NCBI GenBank assembly: GCA_049242885.1
Contig: JBMLOQ010000130.1
Coordinates: 1 to 64,000, forward strand
Length of the DNA: 64,000 nucleotides
Direction: 5' to 3'
Source of the DNA: CAIVPM01 sp049242885
GTDB taxonomy: Bacteria > Bacteroidota > Bacteroidia > Chitinophagales > Chitinophagaceae
Of this stretch, positions 45,703-54,134 are shown one piece after another. Under the pieces are notes generated by a model that was not told where the DNA came from, searched no databases, and saw only the letters and a list, made by a program, of their open reading frames with translations. Positions within the stretch are counted from its first letter, which is position 1. Every line of letters begins with the position of its first letter. The translations under genes were made by a program, and so were the position numbers.

Positions 45703-45881
45703 TAAATATTTTCTACTTTAATTAGATGGTTTACTTTATTTACCATTCCTAAAATTTGAGGAGTAGCTTCAACTTCTTTTGTAGCATGAAGTTTATTTAA
45801 TCCTAATGCTATTAAAGTTTGCTTTTGACGCTCACTTCTGTCAATTCCGCTTTTTATTTGTGTTATTTTAATTTTTGCCAT
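45702..45881 (-). CDS. rpmD: 50S ribosomal protein L30
   Basis: 59 residues from ATG 45881 (MAKIKITQIKSGID), the usual family start. An earlier in-frame ATG at 45899 would add six atypical residues and lies in an ATGACCA-type spacer repeat. The core SERQKQTLIALGLNKLHATKEV is diagnostic. It sits between rpsE and rplO as in standard spc operons. Confidence 0.95.
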   Translation of the reverse strand: MAKIKITQIKSGIDRSERQKQTLIALGLNKLHATKEVEATPQILGMVNKVNHLIKVENI

Positions 45882-45964
45882 GACGATTATTTTGGTCATT
45901 GGTCATTTGTCGCTAGTCAATTAAATCTTTTATCAATTTTTTGACTGATGACTTAATGACTAAT

Positions 45965-46486
45965 TTATCCATTAAATACTTTTGATAATTTTATATTTCT
46001 ATTTTTTGCTACAGCTATTGGCTCACGTAATTCACTAAGTGCTTTTATTGTAGCCTTAACTACGTTATGTGGATTTGCACTACCTAAGCTTTTAGCTAAT
46101 ACGTCGGTAATTCCTGCACTTTCCAAAACTGCACGCATACTACCTCCTGCAATTACACCTGCTCCATGTGCTGCTGGTTTTATTAAAACTTTAGCTGCAC
46201 CAGCTTTACTGAATTGTTCGTGAGGAATAGTGCCATGCATTACAGGAACTTTAACTAAATTCTTTTTAGCATCTTCAATACCTTTAGTAATAGCTTCTTG
46301 AACTTCTTTTGCTTTACCTAACCCTTGTCCAACAACGCCATTTTCGTTACCTACAACTACAAGTGCTGAGAAAGAAAAAGTACGACCACCTTTAGTAGTT
46401 TTAACTACTCTGTTTATAGCAACTACTTTGTCTTTAAATTCAACGTCAGTATTTGCTTTTACTTTATTATCAACTGTTCTAGACAT
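45965..46486 (-). CDS. rpsE: 30S ribosomal protein S5
   Basis: 173 residues with KTTKGGRTFSFSALVVVGNENG, the GxGxGKAKEV signature and the AGSMRAVLESAGI-type C-terminal domain (here GGSMRAVLESAGI). It supports translational accuracy and mRNA helicase activity at the entry channel. Confidence 0.97.
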   Translation of the reverse strand: MSRTVDNKVKANTDVEFKDKVVAINRVVKTTKGGRTFSFSALVVVGNENGVVGQGLGKAKEVQEAITKGIEDAKKNLVKVPVMHGTIPHEQFSKAGAAKVLIKPAAHGAGVIAGGSMRAVLESAGITDVLAKSLGSANPHNVVKATIKALSELREPIAVAKNRNIKLSKVFNG

Positions 46487-46554
46487 AATTATTTAAGATT
46501 TAATGCTTGAATATGGGTATTAATAAACCCAATTTCCAAACGCTTAATTATCAA

Positions 46555-46911
46555 TTAAAATTGTAATCCTCCTTCTCTTGCACCTTCTGCAACTGCTTTT
46601 ATACGACCATGATATAGATTACCACCTCTATCGAAAGTCACTTTGCTCAATCCTAATTCAGTTGCTTTACGAGCTATCGCTTCACCAACTAATTTAGATT
46701 TGCTACATTTATTACCAGCTTGTGCTACAATATCTTTATCTTTTGAAGATGCTGCTGCTAAGGTAACTCCAGCATTATCATCAATTAATTGAGCATAGAT
46801 ATCTGTATTGCTTCTAAACACACTTAAACGTGGTTTTGAAGAACTACCAGAGATTTTTTTACGAATACGGAACTGAATTTTTTGTTTTGTTCCTATTTTA
46901 TTACTGTTCAT
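46555..46911 (-). CDS. rplR: 50S ribosomal protein L18
   Basis: 118 residues. It has RIRKKISGSSSKPRLSVFRSN, IYAQLIDD and a C-terminal FDRGGNLYHGRIKAVAEGAREGGL. It binds 5S rRNA. The spacer to rplF carries TTTGAAAA-type repeats. Confidence 0.97.
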   Translation of the reverse strand: MNSNKIGTKQKIQFRIRKKISGSSSKPRLSVFRSNTDIYAQLIDDNAGVTLAAASSKDKDIVAQAGNKCSKSKLVGEAIARKATELGLSKVTFDRGGNLYHGRIKAVAEGAREGGLQF

Positions 46912-46995
46912 TTGAACCGAATTTGAAAATTTAAAAATTTAAAACTACTCTGAGAAGATTTGAATATTTAATAGCCAATCTTCCAACTAGTAATT

Positions 46996-47550
46996 TTATT
47001 TACCAGCAGCTTTACCAGCTTTTCTTCTTAATACTTCACCAGCGAATTTCACACCTTTACCTTTGTATGGTTCTGGTTTACGCAAGCTTCTTAATTTAGC
47101 ACAAACTTGACCAATTAATTGTTTGTCGCTACCTTCTAATATGATTATAGGATTTTTACCTTTTTCAGTTACAGTATTTACTTTTAACTCTTTTGGTATT
47201 TCAAATATAATATTGTGAGAATATCCTAATGCTAAGTCTAAAACGTTACCTGTATTTGCAGCTTTAAAACCTACCCCTACTAATTCCATTTGTTTTACAT
47301 AACCATCAGTAACACCTTTAACCATATTTTGCACTAAAGATCTGTACAAACCATGTAAGGCTTTATGACGAATTTGTTCTGTAGGACGAGAAACGTTGAT
47401 TACTGAACCATCAACAGTTACAATAATGTCTCTATCAACAGTTTGAGTTAAAGTACCCTTTGGACCTTTAACACTTATTACATTCCCAGCTTCAACAGAA
47501 GCAGTTACACCTGCTGGCAAAGAAATGGGTTGTTTACCTATACGACTCAT
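46996..47550 (-). CDS. rplF: 50S ribosomal protein L6
   Basis: 184 residues with the N-terminal MSRIGKQPISLPAGV and the C-terminal signature PEPYKGKGVKFAGEVLRRKAGK. It lies near the factor-binding site of the 50S subunit. The 146-base spacer to rpsH upstream is hairpin-rich. Confidence 0.97.
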   Translation of the reverse strand: MSRIGKQPISLPAGVTASVEAGNVISVKGPKGTLTQTVDRDIIVTVDGSVINVSRPTEQIRHKALHGLYRSLVQNMVKGVTDGYVKQMELVGVGFKAANTGNVLDLALGYSHNIIFEIPKELKVNTVTEKGKNPIIILEGSDKQLIGQVCAKLRSLRKPEPYKGKGVKFAGEVLRRKAGKAAGK

Positions 47551-47581
47551 ATTATTTTATGTATATATTTTAATTAAAATT

Positions 47582-47666
47582 GATAATGTTTGATGTTTTC
47601 AGCAATGTATAGAATGCTTAATTATCATCGTTAAAGAAATACGATTTACACTATCAAAAAATCGTA
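47582..47666 (-). other. Hairpin-rich spacer between rpsH and rplF
   Basis: TACGATTT (47640-47647) pairs with AAATCGTA (47659-47666). GATAAT (47582-47587) can pair with a downstream ATTATC around 47621-47626, enclosing an AGCA/TGCT stem. It lies in a 146-base spacer. It is possibly a regulatory or processing structure. Confidence 0.4.
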
Positions 47667-47696
47667 CTATTATTAAAAATTTGTACTAACAAATAA

Positions 47697-48095
47697 TTAA
47701 CTAATGTAGCAAAGAACTTCACCTCCAACGTTTTGTGCTTTTGCTTGTTTATCAGTCAAAACACCTTTAGAAGTACTAATTATTGCAATACCTAAACCAT
47801 TAATTACTCTTTTCATTTCAGCAGGTTTAGCATATGCTCTTAATCCTGGACGGCTAACACGCTCTAAGCTTTTTATTGCTGGAACTTTTGTAGCTACATC
47901 ATATTTCAAAGCTATTTTAATTAAACCTTGCTTACTATCATCTTCAAATTTATACTTCAATATATACCCTTGATCGTACAAAATTTCAGTGATTCTTTTT
48001 TTAAGATTTGATGCAGGTATTTCAACTATTCTATGACCTGCCATTTGTGCGTTTCTAACTCTAGTTAAAAAATCTGCTATAGGATCTGTAACCAT
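47697..48095 (-). CDS. rpsH: 30S ribosomal protein S8
   Basis: 132 residues: DPIADFLTRVRNAQMAGH at the N-terminus and the C-terminal signature GLGIAIISTSKGVLTDKQAK. It binds the central domain of 16S rRNA. In E. coli S8 represses the spc operon; the equivalent site is not evident here. Confidence 0.97.
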   Translation of the reverse strand: MVTDPIADFLTRVRNAQMAGHRIVEIPASNLKKRITEILYDQGYILKYKFEDDSKQGLIKIALKYDVATKVPAIKSLERVSRPGLRAYAKPAEMKRVINGLGIAIISTSKGVLTDKQAKAQNVGGEVLCYIS

Positions 48096-48101
48096 AATAT
48101 T

Positions 48102-48140
48102 CTAATTTGCTAATTAGCCTATTTGCTAATGTGCTAATTT
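48102..48140. repeat. GCTAATTT word run in the rpsN-rpsH spacer
   Basis: Four variants of the word TTTGCTAAT or GCTAATTT are packed into 39 bases, partly in inverted orientation (TAATTAGC). The same words recur in the rpmC-rplP, rplP-rpsC and rplC-rplD spacers. Confidence 0.75.
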
Positions 48141-48200
48141 TTATTTAAAAATTTTTTTTCATTTGTTAATCAACTTAAGGCTAATTAACATATTGATTTT

Positions 48201-48470
48201 TTACCAACTTGCTTTTTTAACACCTGGTATTAAACCATTTAAAGCCATGTCTCTAAACATTACCCTTGATACTCCAAAATATCTCATGTATCCTTTAGGA
48301 CGACCAGTTAACTGACATCTATTTTTTAGACGTACTGGTGATGAATTTTTAGGCAACATATCTAAGCCAGCTGTGTCGCCTGCAGCTTTTAATGCAGCTC
48401 TTCTTTCTGCAAATTTTGCTACTAGTTTCTCTCTTTTAGCTTGACGTGCTACAATTGATTTTCTTGCCAT
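48201..48470 (-). CDS. rpsN: 30S ribosomal protein S14 (zinc-independent form)
   Basis: 89 residues of the longer C-minus type, lacking the CxxC pairs of the short zinc form. It has RLKNRCQLTGRPKGYMRYFGVSR and ends VKKASW. It sits in the 30S head. The downstream spacer carries a run of CTAATTTG-type words. Confidence 0.97.
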   Translation of the reverse strand: MARKSIVARQAKREKLVAKFAERRAALKAAGDTAGLDMLPKNSSPVRLKNRCQLTGRPKGYMRYFGVSRVMFRDMALNGLIPGVKKASW

Positions 48471-48536
48471 GTTTATTTTTTATAATCAGATAATATTGTA
48501 TCAATCAAATTAAACAACTTATCTTGTAACTTAAAA

Positions 48537-49109
48537 TTAATCTTTTTTATTTGCTCCTTTAAATGGCATACCTAATTCTTTTAACAATTCGTATGCTTCT
48601 TCATTTGTTTCTGCACTGGTTACAAAGGTTATGTCCATACCAGTGATTTTGTTTACTTTGTCTATATCTATTTCAGGGAAAATAATTTGTTCAGTTACTC
48701 CCAGTGTATAGTTTCCTCTACCATCAAAAGCTTTATCACTAATACCTTTAAAGTCTCTTACACGTGGTAAGCTAACACTTACCAATCTATCTAAAAATTC
48801 ATACATTTTTTCTCCACGTAAAGTAACTCTTGCACCTATTGGCATTCCTTTACGTAACTTAAAGTTTGATATGTCTTTTTTAGACAAAGTAGGAACTGCC
48901 TTTTGACCTGTTATTTGCTCCAATTCGCCAATTGTAACGTCAATTAATTTTTTATCATTAACTGCACCGTTTACACCACGATTTATACAAATTTTTTGCA
49001 ATTTTGGTGCCTGCATTACAGTTTTGTAACCAAACTTTTTCATTAAAGCTGGAATTACATCTGCTCTATATTTTGAGGCCAATCTTGGAGTATATTTTGT
49101 AGTACTCAT
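48537..49109 (-). CDS. rplE: 50S ribosomal protein L5
   Basis: 190 residues: KYRADVIPALMKKFGYKTVMQ, KLQKICINRGV, GMPIGARVTLRG and FDGRGNYTLGVTEQIIFPEID. It binds 5S rRNA and the P-site tRNA. Confidence 0.97.
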   Translation of the reverse strand: MSTTKYTPRLASKYRADVIPALMKKFGYKTVMQAPKLQKICINRGVNGAVNDKKLIDVTIGELEQITGQKAVPTLSKKDISNFKLRKGMPIGARVTLRGEKMYEFLDRLVSVSLPRVRDFKGISDKAFDGRGNYTLGVTEQIIFPEIDIDKVNKITGMDITFVTSAETNEEAYELLKELGMPFKGANKKD

Positions 49110-49148
49110 ATTGATTTTTTATTGTTTAACACGACTTTTAACCGTGCA

Positions 49149-49487
49149 TTATTTTATTTCGTTGCCAGATTTTTTACTTACTCTTACTAATTTACCAGTT
49201 TCTCTAGTACGTTTAACTTTGGTAGCTACTTTTGCTTTAGCATCCCATAACATTACATTGCTTATTGCAATTGGTGCCTCAACTTTTACAATTCCGCCTC
49301 CAGTGTTTTGAGCTGTTGGTTTAGTGTGTTTAGTTGCTATTGCTACTCCTTCAACCACAACTTTTGCTTTATCAATTAAAACAGAAAGTACAGTTCTTGG
49401 TTTTGTTAAATCCTTATCATCACCAGCAATTACTACTACTTGGTCTCCTTTTTTAATATTAAACTTAGGTTTAAATCTGTTGCTCAT
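49149..49487 (-). CDS. rplX: 50S ribosomal protein L24
   Basis: 112 residues with an N-terminal KOW motif (KKGDQVVVIAGDDKDL) and the following VVVEGVAIATKHTKPT. It is an early assembly protein for the 50S subunit. It lies between rplN and rplE as expected. Confidence 0.97.
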   Translation of the reverse strand: MSNRFKPKFNIKKGDQVVVIAGDDKDLTKPRTVLSVLIDKAKVVVEGVAIATKHTKPTAQNTGGGIVKVEAPIAISNVMLWDAKAKVATKVKRTRETGKLVRVSKKSGNEIK

Positions 49488-49555
49488 AATTTCTTTTTTT
49501 GAAGATTAAAAGTTGTAATTATCAAACCTTTCAATCTTAAACTTTAAATATTTAC

Positions 49556-49924
49556 TTATAATACTTCTGGTGCTAATGAAATAATTTTCATGTATCCTTT
49601 ATCTCTTAATTCACGAGCTACTGGCCCAAATATACGAGTGCCTCTAGGCTCATCTGAATTGTTAAGTAAAACTACTGCATTATCATCAAAGCGAATATAA
49701 GAACCATCTTTTCTGCGTAATTTATTTACTGTGCGTACAATTACAGCTTTAGATACAGTACCTTTTTTAATACCACCTGCAGGTATTGCATCTTTTACAG
49801 TAACTACAATTTTATCTCCAATTTTAGCATAGTCTTGTCCACTATTACCTAAAACTTTAATACAAAGTACCTCTTTTGCTCCACTATTATCGGCTACATT
49901 AAGCCTTGATTCTTGTTGTATCAT
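49556..49924 (-). CDS. rplN: 50S ribosomal protein L14
   Basis: 122 residues: MIQQESRLNVADNSGAKEV at the N-terminus, RRKDGSYIRFDDNAVVLLN and GTRIFGPVARELR. It forms part of the inter-subunit bridge. Confidence 0.98.
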   Translation of the reverse strand: MIQQESRLNVADNSGAKEVLCIKVLGNSGQDYAKIGDKIVVTVKDAIPAGGIKKGTVSKAVIVRTVNKLRRKDGSYIRFDDNAVVLLNNSDEPRGTRIFGPVARELRDKGYMKIISLAPEVL

Positions 49925-49996
49925 TTTTATATTTTTTGATTTTTGGATTTCTGATTATTTTTCTCAGAAAGCTAAATCATATTCAAATTGTACATT

Positions 49997-50026
49997 GGTT
50001 GTTATACACTTTAATAGTGTACAACC
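49997..50026 (-). other. Hairpin in the rpsQ-rplN spacer
   Basis: GGTTGT (49997-50002) and ACACT (50006-50010) pair with AGTGT and ACAACC (50016-50026), with a 3-base bulge and loop TTAAT. It lies in the 105-base spacer just after the rpsQ stop. No T-tract follows on the minus strand. Confidence 0.5.
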
Positions 50027-50029
50027 TAA

Positions 50030-50284
50030 TTATTTTGCTTTCTCAACTACTTCTACTAATCTCCAACGTTTTGTTTTGCTCATTGGACGAGTTTCCATGA
50101 TTTTTACAATGTCTCCAATTGTGCACTCATCTTTTTCATCATGTGCATGGAAACGAGTAGTTTTCTTTACGAATTTTCCGTAAATAGGGTGTTTTACTTT
50201 TCTTTCAACTGCAACTGTAATGGTTTTTGTCATTTTGTTGCTTGTTACTACCCCTGTTCTTGTTTTTCTTAAATTTCTTTCCAT
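50030..50284 (-). CDS. rpsQ: 30S ribosomal protein S17
   Basis: 84 residues: RNLRKTRTGVVTSNKMTKTI, HPIYGKFVKKTTRFHAHDE and the CTIGDIVKIMETRPMSKTKRW signature. It is a primary 16S rRNA binder. Confidence 0.97.
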   Translation of the reverse strand: MERNLRKTRTGVVTSNKMTKTITVAVERKVKHPIYGKFVKKTTRFHAHDEKDECTIGDIVKIMETRPMSKTKRWRLVEVVEKAK

Positions 50285-50292
50285 TTTTTTTA

Positions 50293-50328
50293 TTTGAAAA
50301 TATGAAAAAGTGAAAAAGTGAAAAAATA
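50293..50328. repeat. GAAAAAGT/TTTGAAAA word run in the rpmC-rpsQ spacer
   Basis: TTTGAAAA is followed by three near-identical ATGAAAAA/GTGAAAAA units over 36 bases. It is one of several such runs confined to spacers of this operon. Confidence 0.7.
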
Positions 50329-50371
50329 TTTTACAACAATTTCGGAATTTTCATACTTGCGTATTTCCTAA

Positions 50372-50575
50372 TTAGTTTCTACTGTTTGCCTCAGTTTTAA
50401 GACGTGCAATATCTCTTCTTAAAGATTTAATCATTTGAGGATTTTCAAGTGGTGTCATTGCATGTGCAAATTGCAACTTTGTAAGTCTTAATTTATCTTC
50501 AGCAATTCTACCTTTTAAAGATTCAACGCTCATATCTTTTAAATCCTCTTTTTTATTTACTTTTTTCTTTGCCAT
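50372..50575 (-). CDS. rpmC: 50S ribosomal protein L29
   Basis: 67 residues, predicted as two helices: KEDLKDMSVESLKGRIAEDK and NPQMIKSLRRDIARLKTE. It sits at the polypeptide exit tunnel. Spacers on both sides contain repeat words. Confidence 0.95.
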   Translation of the reverse strand: MAKKKVNKKEDLKDMSVESLKGRIAEDKLRLTKLQFAHAMTPLENPQMIKSLRRDIARLKTEANSRN

Positions 50576-50581
50576 TTTATT

Positions 50582-50609
50582 CTAATTTGCTAATGTGATA
50601 ATTTGCTAA
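50582..50609. repeat. CTAATTTG word run in the rplP-rpmC spacer
   Basis: CTAATTTGCTAATGTG is followed by ATAATTTGCTAA, three variants of one word in 28 bases. A second set (AATTAGC, GGGCTAATTTGC) lies at 50655-50686 in the same spacer. Confidence 0.7.
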
Positions 50610-50687
50610 AAAGCTTATTTACCACACTATTTGAATTTTCGTTTTATTTACTCCATAATTAGCACATGGGCTAATTTGCTTATTAAA

Positions 50688-51107
50688 CTAAGCTTGCAAA
50701 TCTCTTCTAATTACAAACTTTGTTTTAATAGGTAATTTTTGAGCGGCTAAATCCATCGCTGCTTTTGCAGTTTCAACAGATACACCATCGCATTCAAAAA
50801 TTATACGTCCTGGCTCTACTACAGCTGCCCAAAACTCAGGATTACCTTTACCTTTACCCATCCTTACTTCAGCTGGCTTACGTGTAATGATTTTGTCAGG
50901 GAAAATTCTTATCCAAACATTACCTTCACGTTTCATTGCACGTGTCATACTTTGACGAGCAGCTTCTATTTGACGATTAGTAAGCCATATTGGTTCAAGT
51001 GCTTTAAGAGCGAAACTTCCAAAAGATATGGCAGTACCACGCTTAGCTACTTCTCTTATTCTTCCTTTTTGTTGTTTTCTGTGTTTACTTCTTTTAGGTT
51101 GTAACAT
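50688..51107 (-). CDS. rplP: 50S ribosomal protein L16
   Basis: 139 residues: MLQPKRSKHRKQQKGR, the KRGTAISFGSFALKALEPIWL segment, and WIRIFPDKIITRKPAEVRMGKG. It contacts the A-site tRNA and the peptidyl-transferase region. Confidence 0.98.
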   Translation of the reverse strand: MLQPKRSKHRKQQKGRIREVAKRGTAISFGSFALKALEPIWLTNRQIEAARQSMTRAMKREGNVWIRIFPDKIITRKPAEVRMGKGKGNPEFWAAVVEPGRIIFECDGVSVETAKAAMDLAAQKLPIKTKFVIRRDLQA

Positions 51108-51113
51108 TTTTCT

Positions 51114-51190
51114 AATTTGAAAATTTGAAAATTGAAAATTCAGAAATTATATCTTCCTCTTCAGATTTGCTAATTTGCTCATTTGCAAAT
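51114..51190. repeat. Both repeat words in the rpsC-rplP spacer
   Basis: 51114-51141 has three TTTGAAAA-type units. 51165-51190 has ATTTGCTA, ATTTGCTC and ATTTGCAA in a row. The spacer is almost wholly composed of these two words. Confidence 0.75.
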
Positions 51191-51191
51191 T

Positions 51192-51983
51192 TTAGTTTCT
51201 TCCTCTTCCTCCCCCACTTCTTCTATCTCCACCACCTCTTCTATCACCTCCTCTATCGCCTCTATCATTTCCACCTCTATCGTTTCTACCATCATTTCTT
51301 CTTTCACCAGCAGTATCTTTACCACCAATAAAATTAGGATTTAAGTCTCTTTTTCCTAAAACTTCTCCTCTACAAATCCAAACTTTAATACCAATTTTAC
51401 CGTATACAGTTTGTGCAAAAACATTTGCATAATCTATATCCATTCTAAAAGTATGTAATGGTGTACGACCTTGCTTTAACTCTTCGCTTCGTGCAATTTC
51501 AGCTCCACCTAAACGACCACTCAATTTAACTTTTATTCCTTCAGCACCCATTCTAAGTGTAGAAGCAATAGCCATTTTGGTAGCTCTTTTAAAATTGATA
51601 CGATTTTCTATTTGACGTGCAATTGTATCTCCAACAATATTGGCATCTAACTCTGGACGACGAATTTCTAAGATATTGATTTGAACATCACTATTGCTAG
51701 TAAGTTTTTTCAATTCTTCTTTTATTCTATCAACTTCACCACCACCTTTACCAATGATAATTCCTGGTTTGCTGGTATGAATAGTTGTAATAAGCTTACC
51801 TAAAGTACGCTCAATAACAATTTTAGAGATTCCACCTTTATTGATACGTGCATTTAAATATTTACGAATTTTTTGGTCTTCGATTAATTTACCAGCATAA
51901 TCTTTTTTGCTGCCATACCAGTTACTATCCCATCCTCTGATGATGCCTAATCTGTTACCAATTGGATTTGCCTTTTGACCCAT
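51192..51983 (-). CDS. rpsC: 30S ribosomal protein S3 with RG-rich tail
   Basis: 263 residues. The family core has MGQKANPIGNRLGIIRGWDS, a KH domain with KPGIIIGKGGGEVDRI, and the C-terminal KVWICRGEVLGKRDL. About 40 residues beyond the usual end form a tail made almost only of Arg, Gly, Asp and Asn (repeats such as DRGGNDRGDRGGDRRGGG). S3 lines the mRNA entry channel; the tail may bind RNA. Confidence 0.96.
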   Translation of the reverse strand: MGQKANPIGNRLGIIRGWDSNWYGSKKDYAGKLIEDQKIRKYLNARINKGGISKIVIERTLGKLITTIHTSKPGIIIGKGGGEVDRIKEELKKLTSNSDVQINILEIRRPELDANIVGDTIARQIENRINFKRATKMAIASTLRMGAEGIKVKLSGRLGGAEIARSEELKQGRTPLHTFRMDIDYANVFAQTVYGKIGIKVWICRGEVLGKRDLNPNFIGGKDTAGERRNDGRNDRGGNDRGDRGGDRRGGGDRRSGGGRGRN

Positions 51984-51999
51984 TGTTTTAATTTAGTAA

Positions 52000-52023
52000 T
52001 TTGAAAATTTGAAAATTTGAAAA
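52000..52023. repeat. Three tandem TTTGAAAA units in the rplV-rpsC spacer
   Basis: Exact 8-base units at 52000-52007, 52008-52015 and 52016-52023. It is the clearest example of the repeat words in this operon. Confidence 0.85.
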
Positions 52024-52086
52024 TTTCTTTATCAAATTGTTTTTATTTTATTTAGATGAAATTTTATATCCCACCTAAAACTTTTT

Positions 52087-52428
52087 TTATCCTTTATCAA
52101 CAATAATTGTAACGTGATTACTTCTTTTTCTTATTTTGTATCCACGTCCTTGAGGTGCTGGTCTCATTCTTTTAATAACTCTACCACCATCCACAAAAAT
52201 TGTTTTTACTATCAAACTGCTATCAGCAGCATTGCTTCCTTCGTTTTTTTGTTCCCAATTGTTAATGGCACTTTTTAATAATTTTGCCAATGGTAATGCA
52301 TTGTGTTGAGGATGATGCTCTAAAATTGCTAATGCCTTTTCAACTTGCATTCCACGAATTACATCGGCTAACAAACGCATTTTGCGTGGTCCAGTTGGGT
52401 AATTATTTAATTTAGCTACTGCTTCCAT
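52087..52428 (-). CDS. rplV: 50S ribosomal protein L22
   Basis: 113 residues: GPRKMRLLADVIRGMQVEKAL and the beta-hairpin region KRMRPAPQGRGYKIRKRSNHVTI, whose loop reaches the exit tunnel. Confidence 0.97.
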   Translation of the reverse strand: MEAVAKLNNYPTGPRKMRLLADVIRGMQVEKALAILEHHPQHNALPLAKLLKSAINNWEQKNEGSNAADSSLIVKTIFVDGGRVIKRMRPAPQGRGYKIRKRSNHVTIIVDKG

Positions 52429-52479
52429 TTTTTTATTTTTCTTATTCTGAAATTTCTAGTTAAGACTAAAAATATAAAA

Positions 52480-52746
52480 TTATTTTTGACCTGAATGACC
52501 TTTAAAGTTTCTTGTTGGAGAAAATTCACCTAATTTATGACCTACCATGAACTCAGTTACATATACAGGTATAAACTTATTTCCATTGTGAACTGCAAAT
52601 GTATTGCCAACAAAATCTGGAGTAATGGTACTTCTACGACTCCAAGTTTTTATAACGCCTTTCTTTGCTTTTCCGTCATTCATCCCTAACACTTTTGCTT
52701 CTAAATTAGCATCTACGTAAGGACCTTTTTTAATTGAACGTGCCAT
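52480..52746 (-). CDS. rpsS: 30S ribosomal protein S19
   Basis: 88 residues: MARSIKKGPYVD, IKTWSRRSTITPDFVG and VGHKLGEFSPTRNFKGH. It sits in the 30S head next to S13. Confidence 0.98.
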   Translation of the reverse strand: MARSIKKGPYVDANLEAKVLGMNDGKAKKGVIKTWSRRSTITPDFVGNTFAVHNGNKFIPVYVTEFMVGHKLGEFSPTRNFKGHSGQK

Positions 52747-52831
52747 TTTTATTTTTTATTTATGATGTAAAATCAACCACTTACATCTTGTTTATTATTC
52801 CAAACTATTTTGGAACATTTTAACTTTTAAA

Positions 52832-53671
52832 TTATTTGCTTAATTTTTTTCCATTACTTCTTTGAATAATGAATTTATCTGTTCCTTTTCCTTTAGTTCT
52901 AGTTTTTTCACCTTTTGCATACTTACCAGTTCTGCTTCTTGGATGTCCACCAGATGATCTACCTTCACCACCACCCATTGGATGATCTACAGGGTTCATG
53001 GCAACACCTCTTACTCTTGGTCTTCTTCCTTTCCAACGGTTTACACCAGCTTTACCAGCAGTTTCCAAGTTATGATCTCCGTTGCTTGTAACACCAACTG
53101 TTGCATAACAATTGATTAAAACTTTTCTTAACTCACCACTTGGCATTTTAAGTACAGCATATTTCTCTTCTTTATTAGCTAATTGTGCACTAGTACCAGC
53201 ACTACGAGCCAATTTTCCTCCTTGTCCAGGTTGTAATTCAATGTTGTGAATCATAGTACCCAAAGGCATATTTTTCATTTGTAAAGAATTTCCTAATTCT
53301 GGAGCAACAGCATCTCCACTCATTACTTTAGCACCAACTTGTAACCCTTGTGGAGCTAAAATATATCTTTTTTCTCCATCAGCATATTCCAACAAGGCAA
53401 TAAATGCAGTTCTATTTGGATCATACTCGATAGTTAATACAGTAGCTTCTACATTATACTTATTTCTCTTGAAATCAATAATACGATATTGTTTTCTTGC
53501 ACCACCACCTATGTATCTCATGGCTCTTCTACCTTGAGAATTACGACCACCAGATCTTGAGATACGCTCAATTAAGCTTTTTTCTGGCTCATTAGTTGTT
53601 ATTTCTGCATATGCATTACCAATTCTCCATCTAGTACCAGCGGTCATTGGTTTGTATTTCTTTAATGCCAT
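52832..53671 (-). CDS. rplB: 50S ribosomal protein L2
   Basis: 279 residues: MALKKYKPMTAGTRWRI, GGGARKQYRIIDFKRNK, and the C-terminal signature GVAMNPVDHPMGGGEGRSSGG with the conserved His near the peptidyl-transferase centre. It is a primary 23S rRNA binder. Confidence 0.98.
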   Translation of the reverse strand: MALKKYKPMTAGTRWRIGNAYAEITTNEPEKSLIERISRSGGRNSQGRRAMRYIGGGARKQYRIIDFKRNKYNVEATVLTIEYDPNRTAFIALLEYADGEKRYILAPQGLQVGAKVMSGDAVAPELGNSLQMKNMPLGTMIHNIELQPGQGGKLARSAGTSAQLANKEEKYAVLKMPSGELRKVLINCYATVGVTSNGDHNLETAGKAGVNRWKGRRPRVRGVAMNPVDHPMGGGEGRSSGGHPRSRTGKYAKGEKTRTKGKGTDKFIIQRSNGKKLSK

Positions 53672-53769
53672 TTTCTTTTTATTTAATTTGATGATTTAAT
53701 TTACTTATCATCAGTTTTTGCAATTATTATCAGATTTGCTTTCTATAATCTCTTTTGATGTTAATTAAA

Positions 53770-54069
53770 TTATACACCAGAGTATAAATCAATAGTTTCA
53801 CCATCAGCTACAGTAACTAAAGCTTTTTTGTAAGAGCTTTTTGTACCTTGTATATAACCAGCTTTTGTGAAACGGCTTTTATTTTTTGCAGGAGCTACTA
53901 ATGTGTTTACACTAGTTACAGTTACTCCATAAAAACTTTCTATCGCTCTTTTAATCTCTAATTTATTAGCTTTTTTACCAACTCTAAAAGCATAAGTACG
54001 CAACTTAGTTTGTTGCAAATTTGCTTTTTCGGTTAAAATTGGCTTTATTAAAATTTCTGACTGTCTCAT
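53770..54069 (-). CDS. rplW: 50S ribosomal protein L23
   Basis: 99 residues: EILIKPILTEKANLQQTKLRTYAFRV and KLEIKRAIESFYGVTVTSVNTL. It forms the docking site for signal-recognition particle and trigger factor at the tunnel exit. Confidence 0.97.
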   Translation of the reverse strand: MRQSEILIKPILTEKANLQQTKLRTYAFRVGKKANKLEIKRAIESFYGVTVTSVNTLVAPAKNKSRFTKAGYIQGTKSSYKKALVTVADGETIDLYSGV

Positions 54070-54134
54070 TTTATTTTATTTAAACTTAGAAAGTATCAGT
54101 TTAATGCAACACTTTCTTGTTTTAGAATTTATTA

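Noticed and set aside
46487..46554. GGGT/ACCC hairpin in the rplR-rpsE spacer as a terminator
   Set aside because: The stem is only about five base pairs and has no T-tract in the operon direction.
51125..51331. His/Tyr/Leu-rich plus-strand frame opposite the S3 tail
   Set aside because: It is the complement of the Arg/Gly repeats and the spacer words; composition is explained by the rpsC tail on the other strand.
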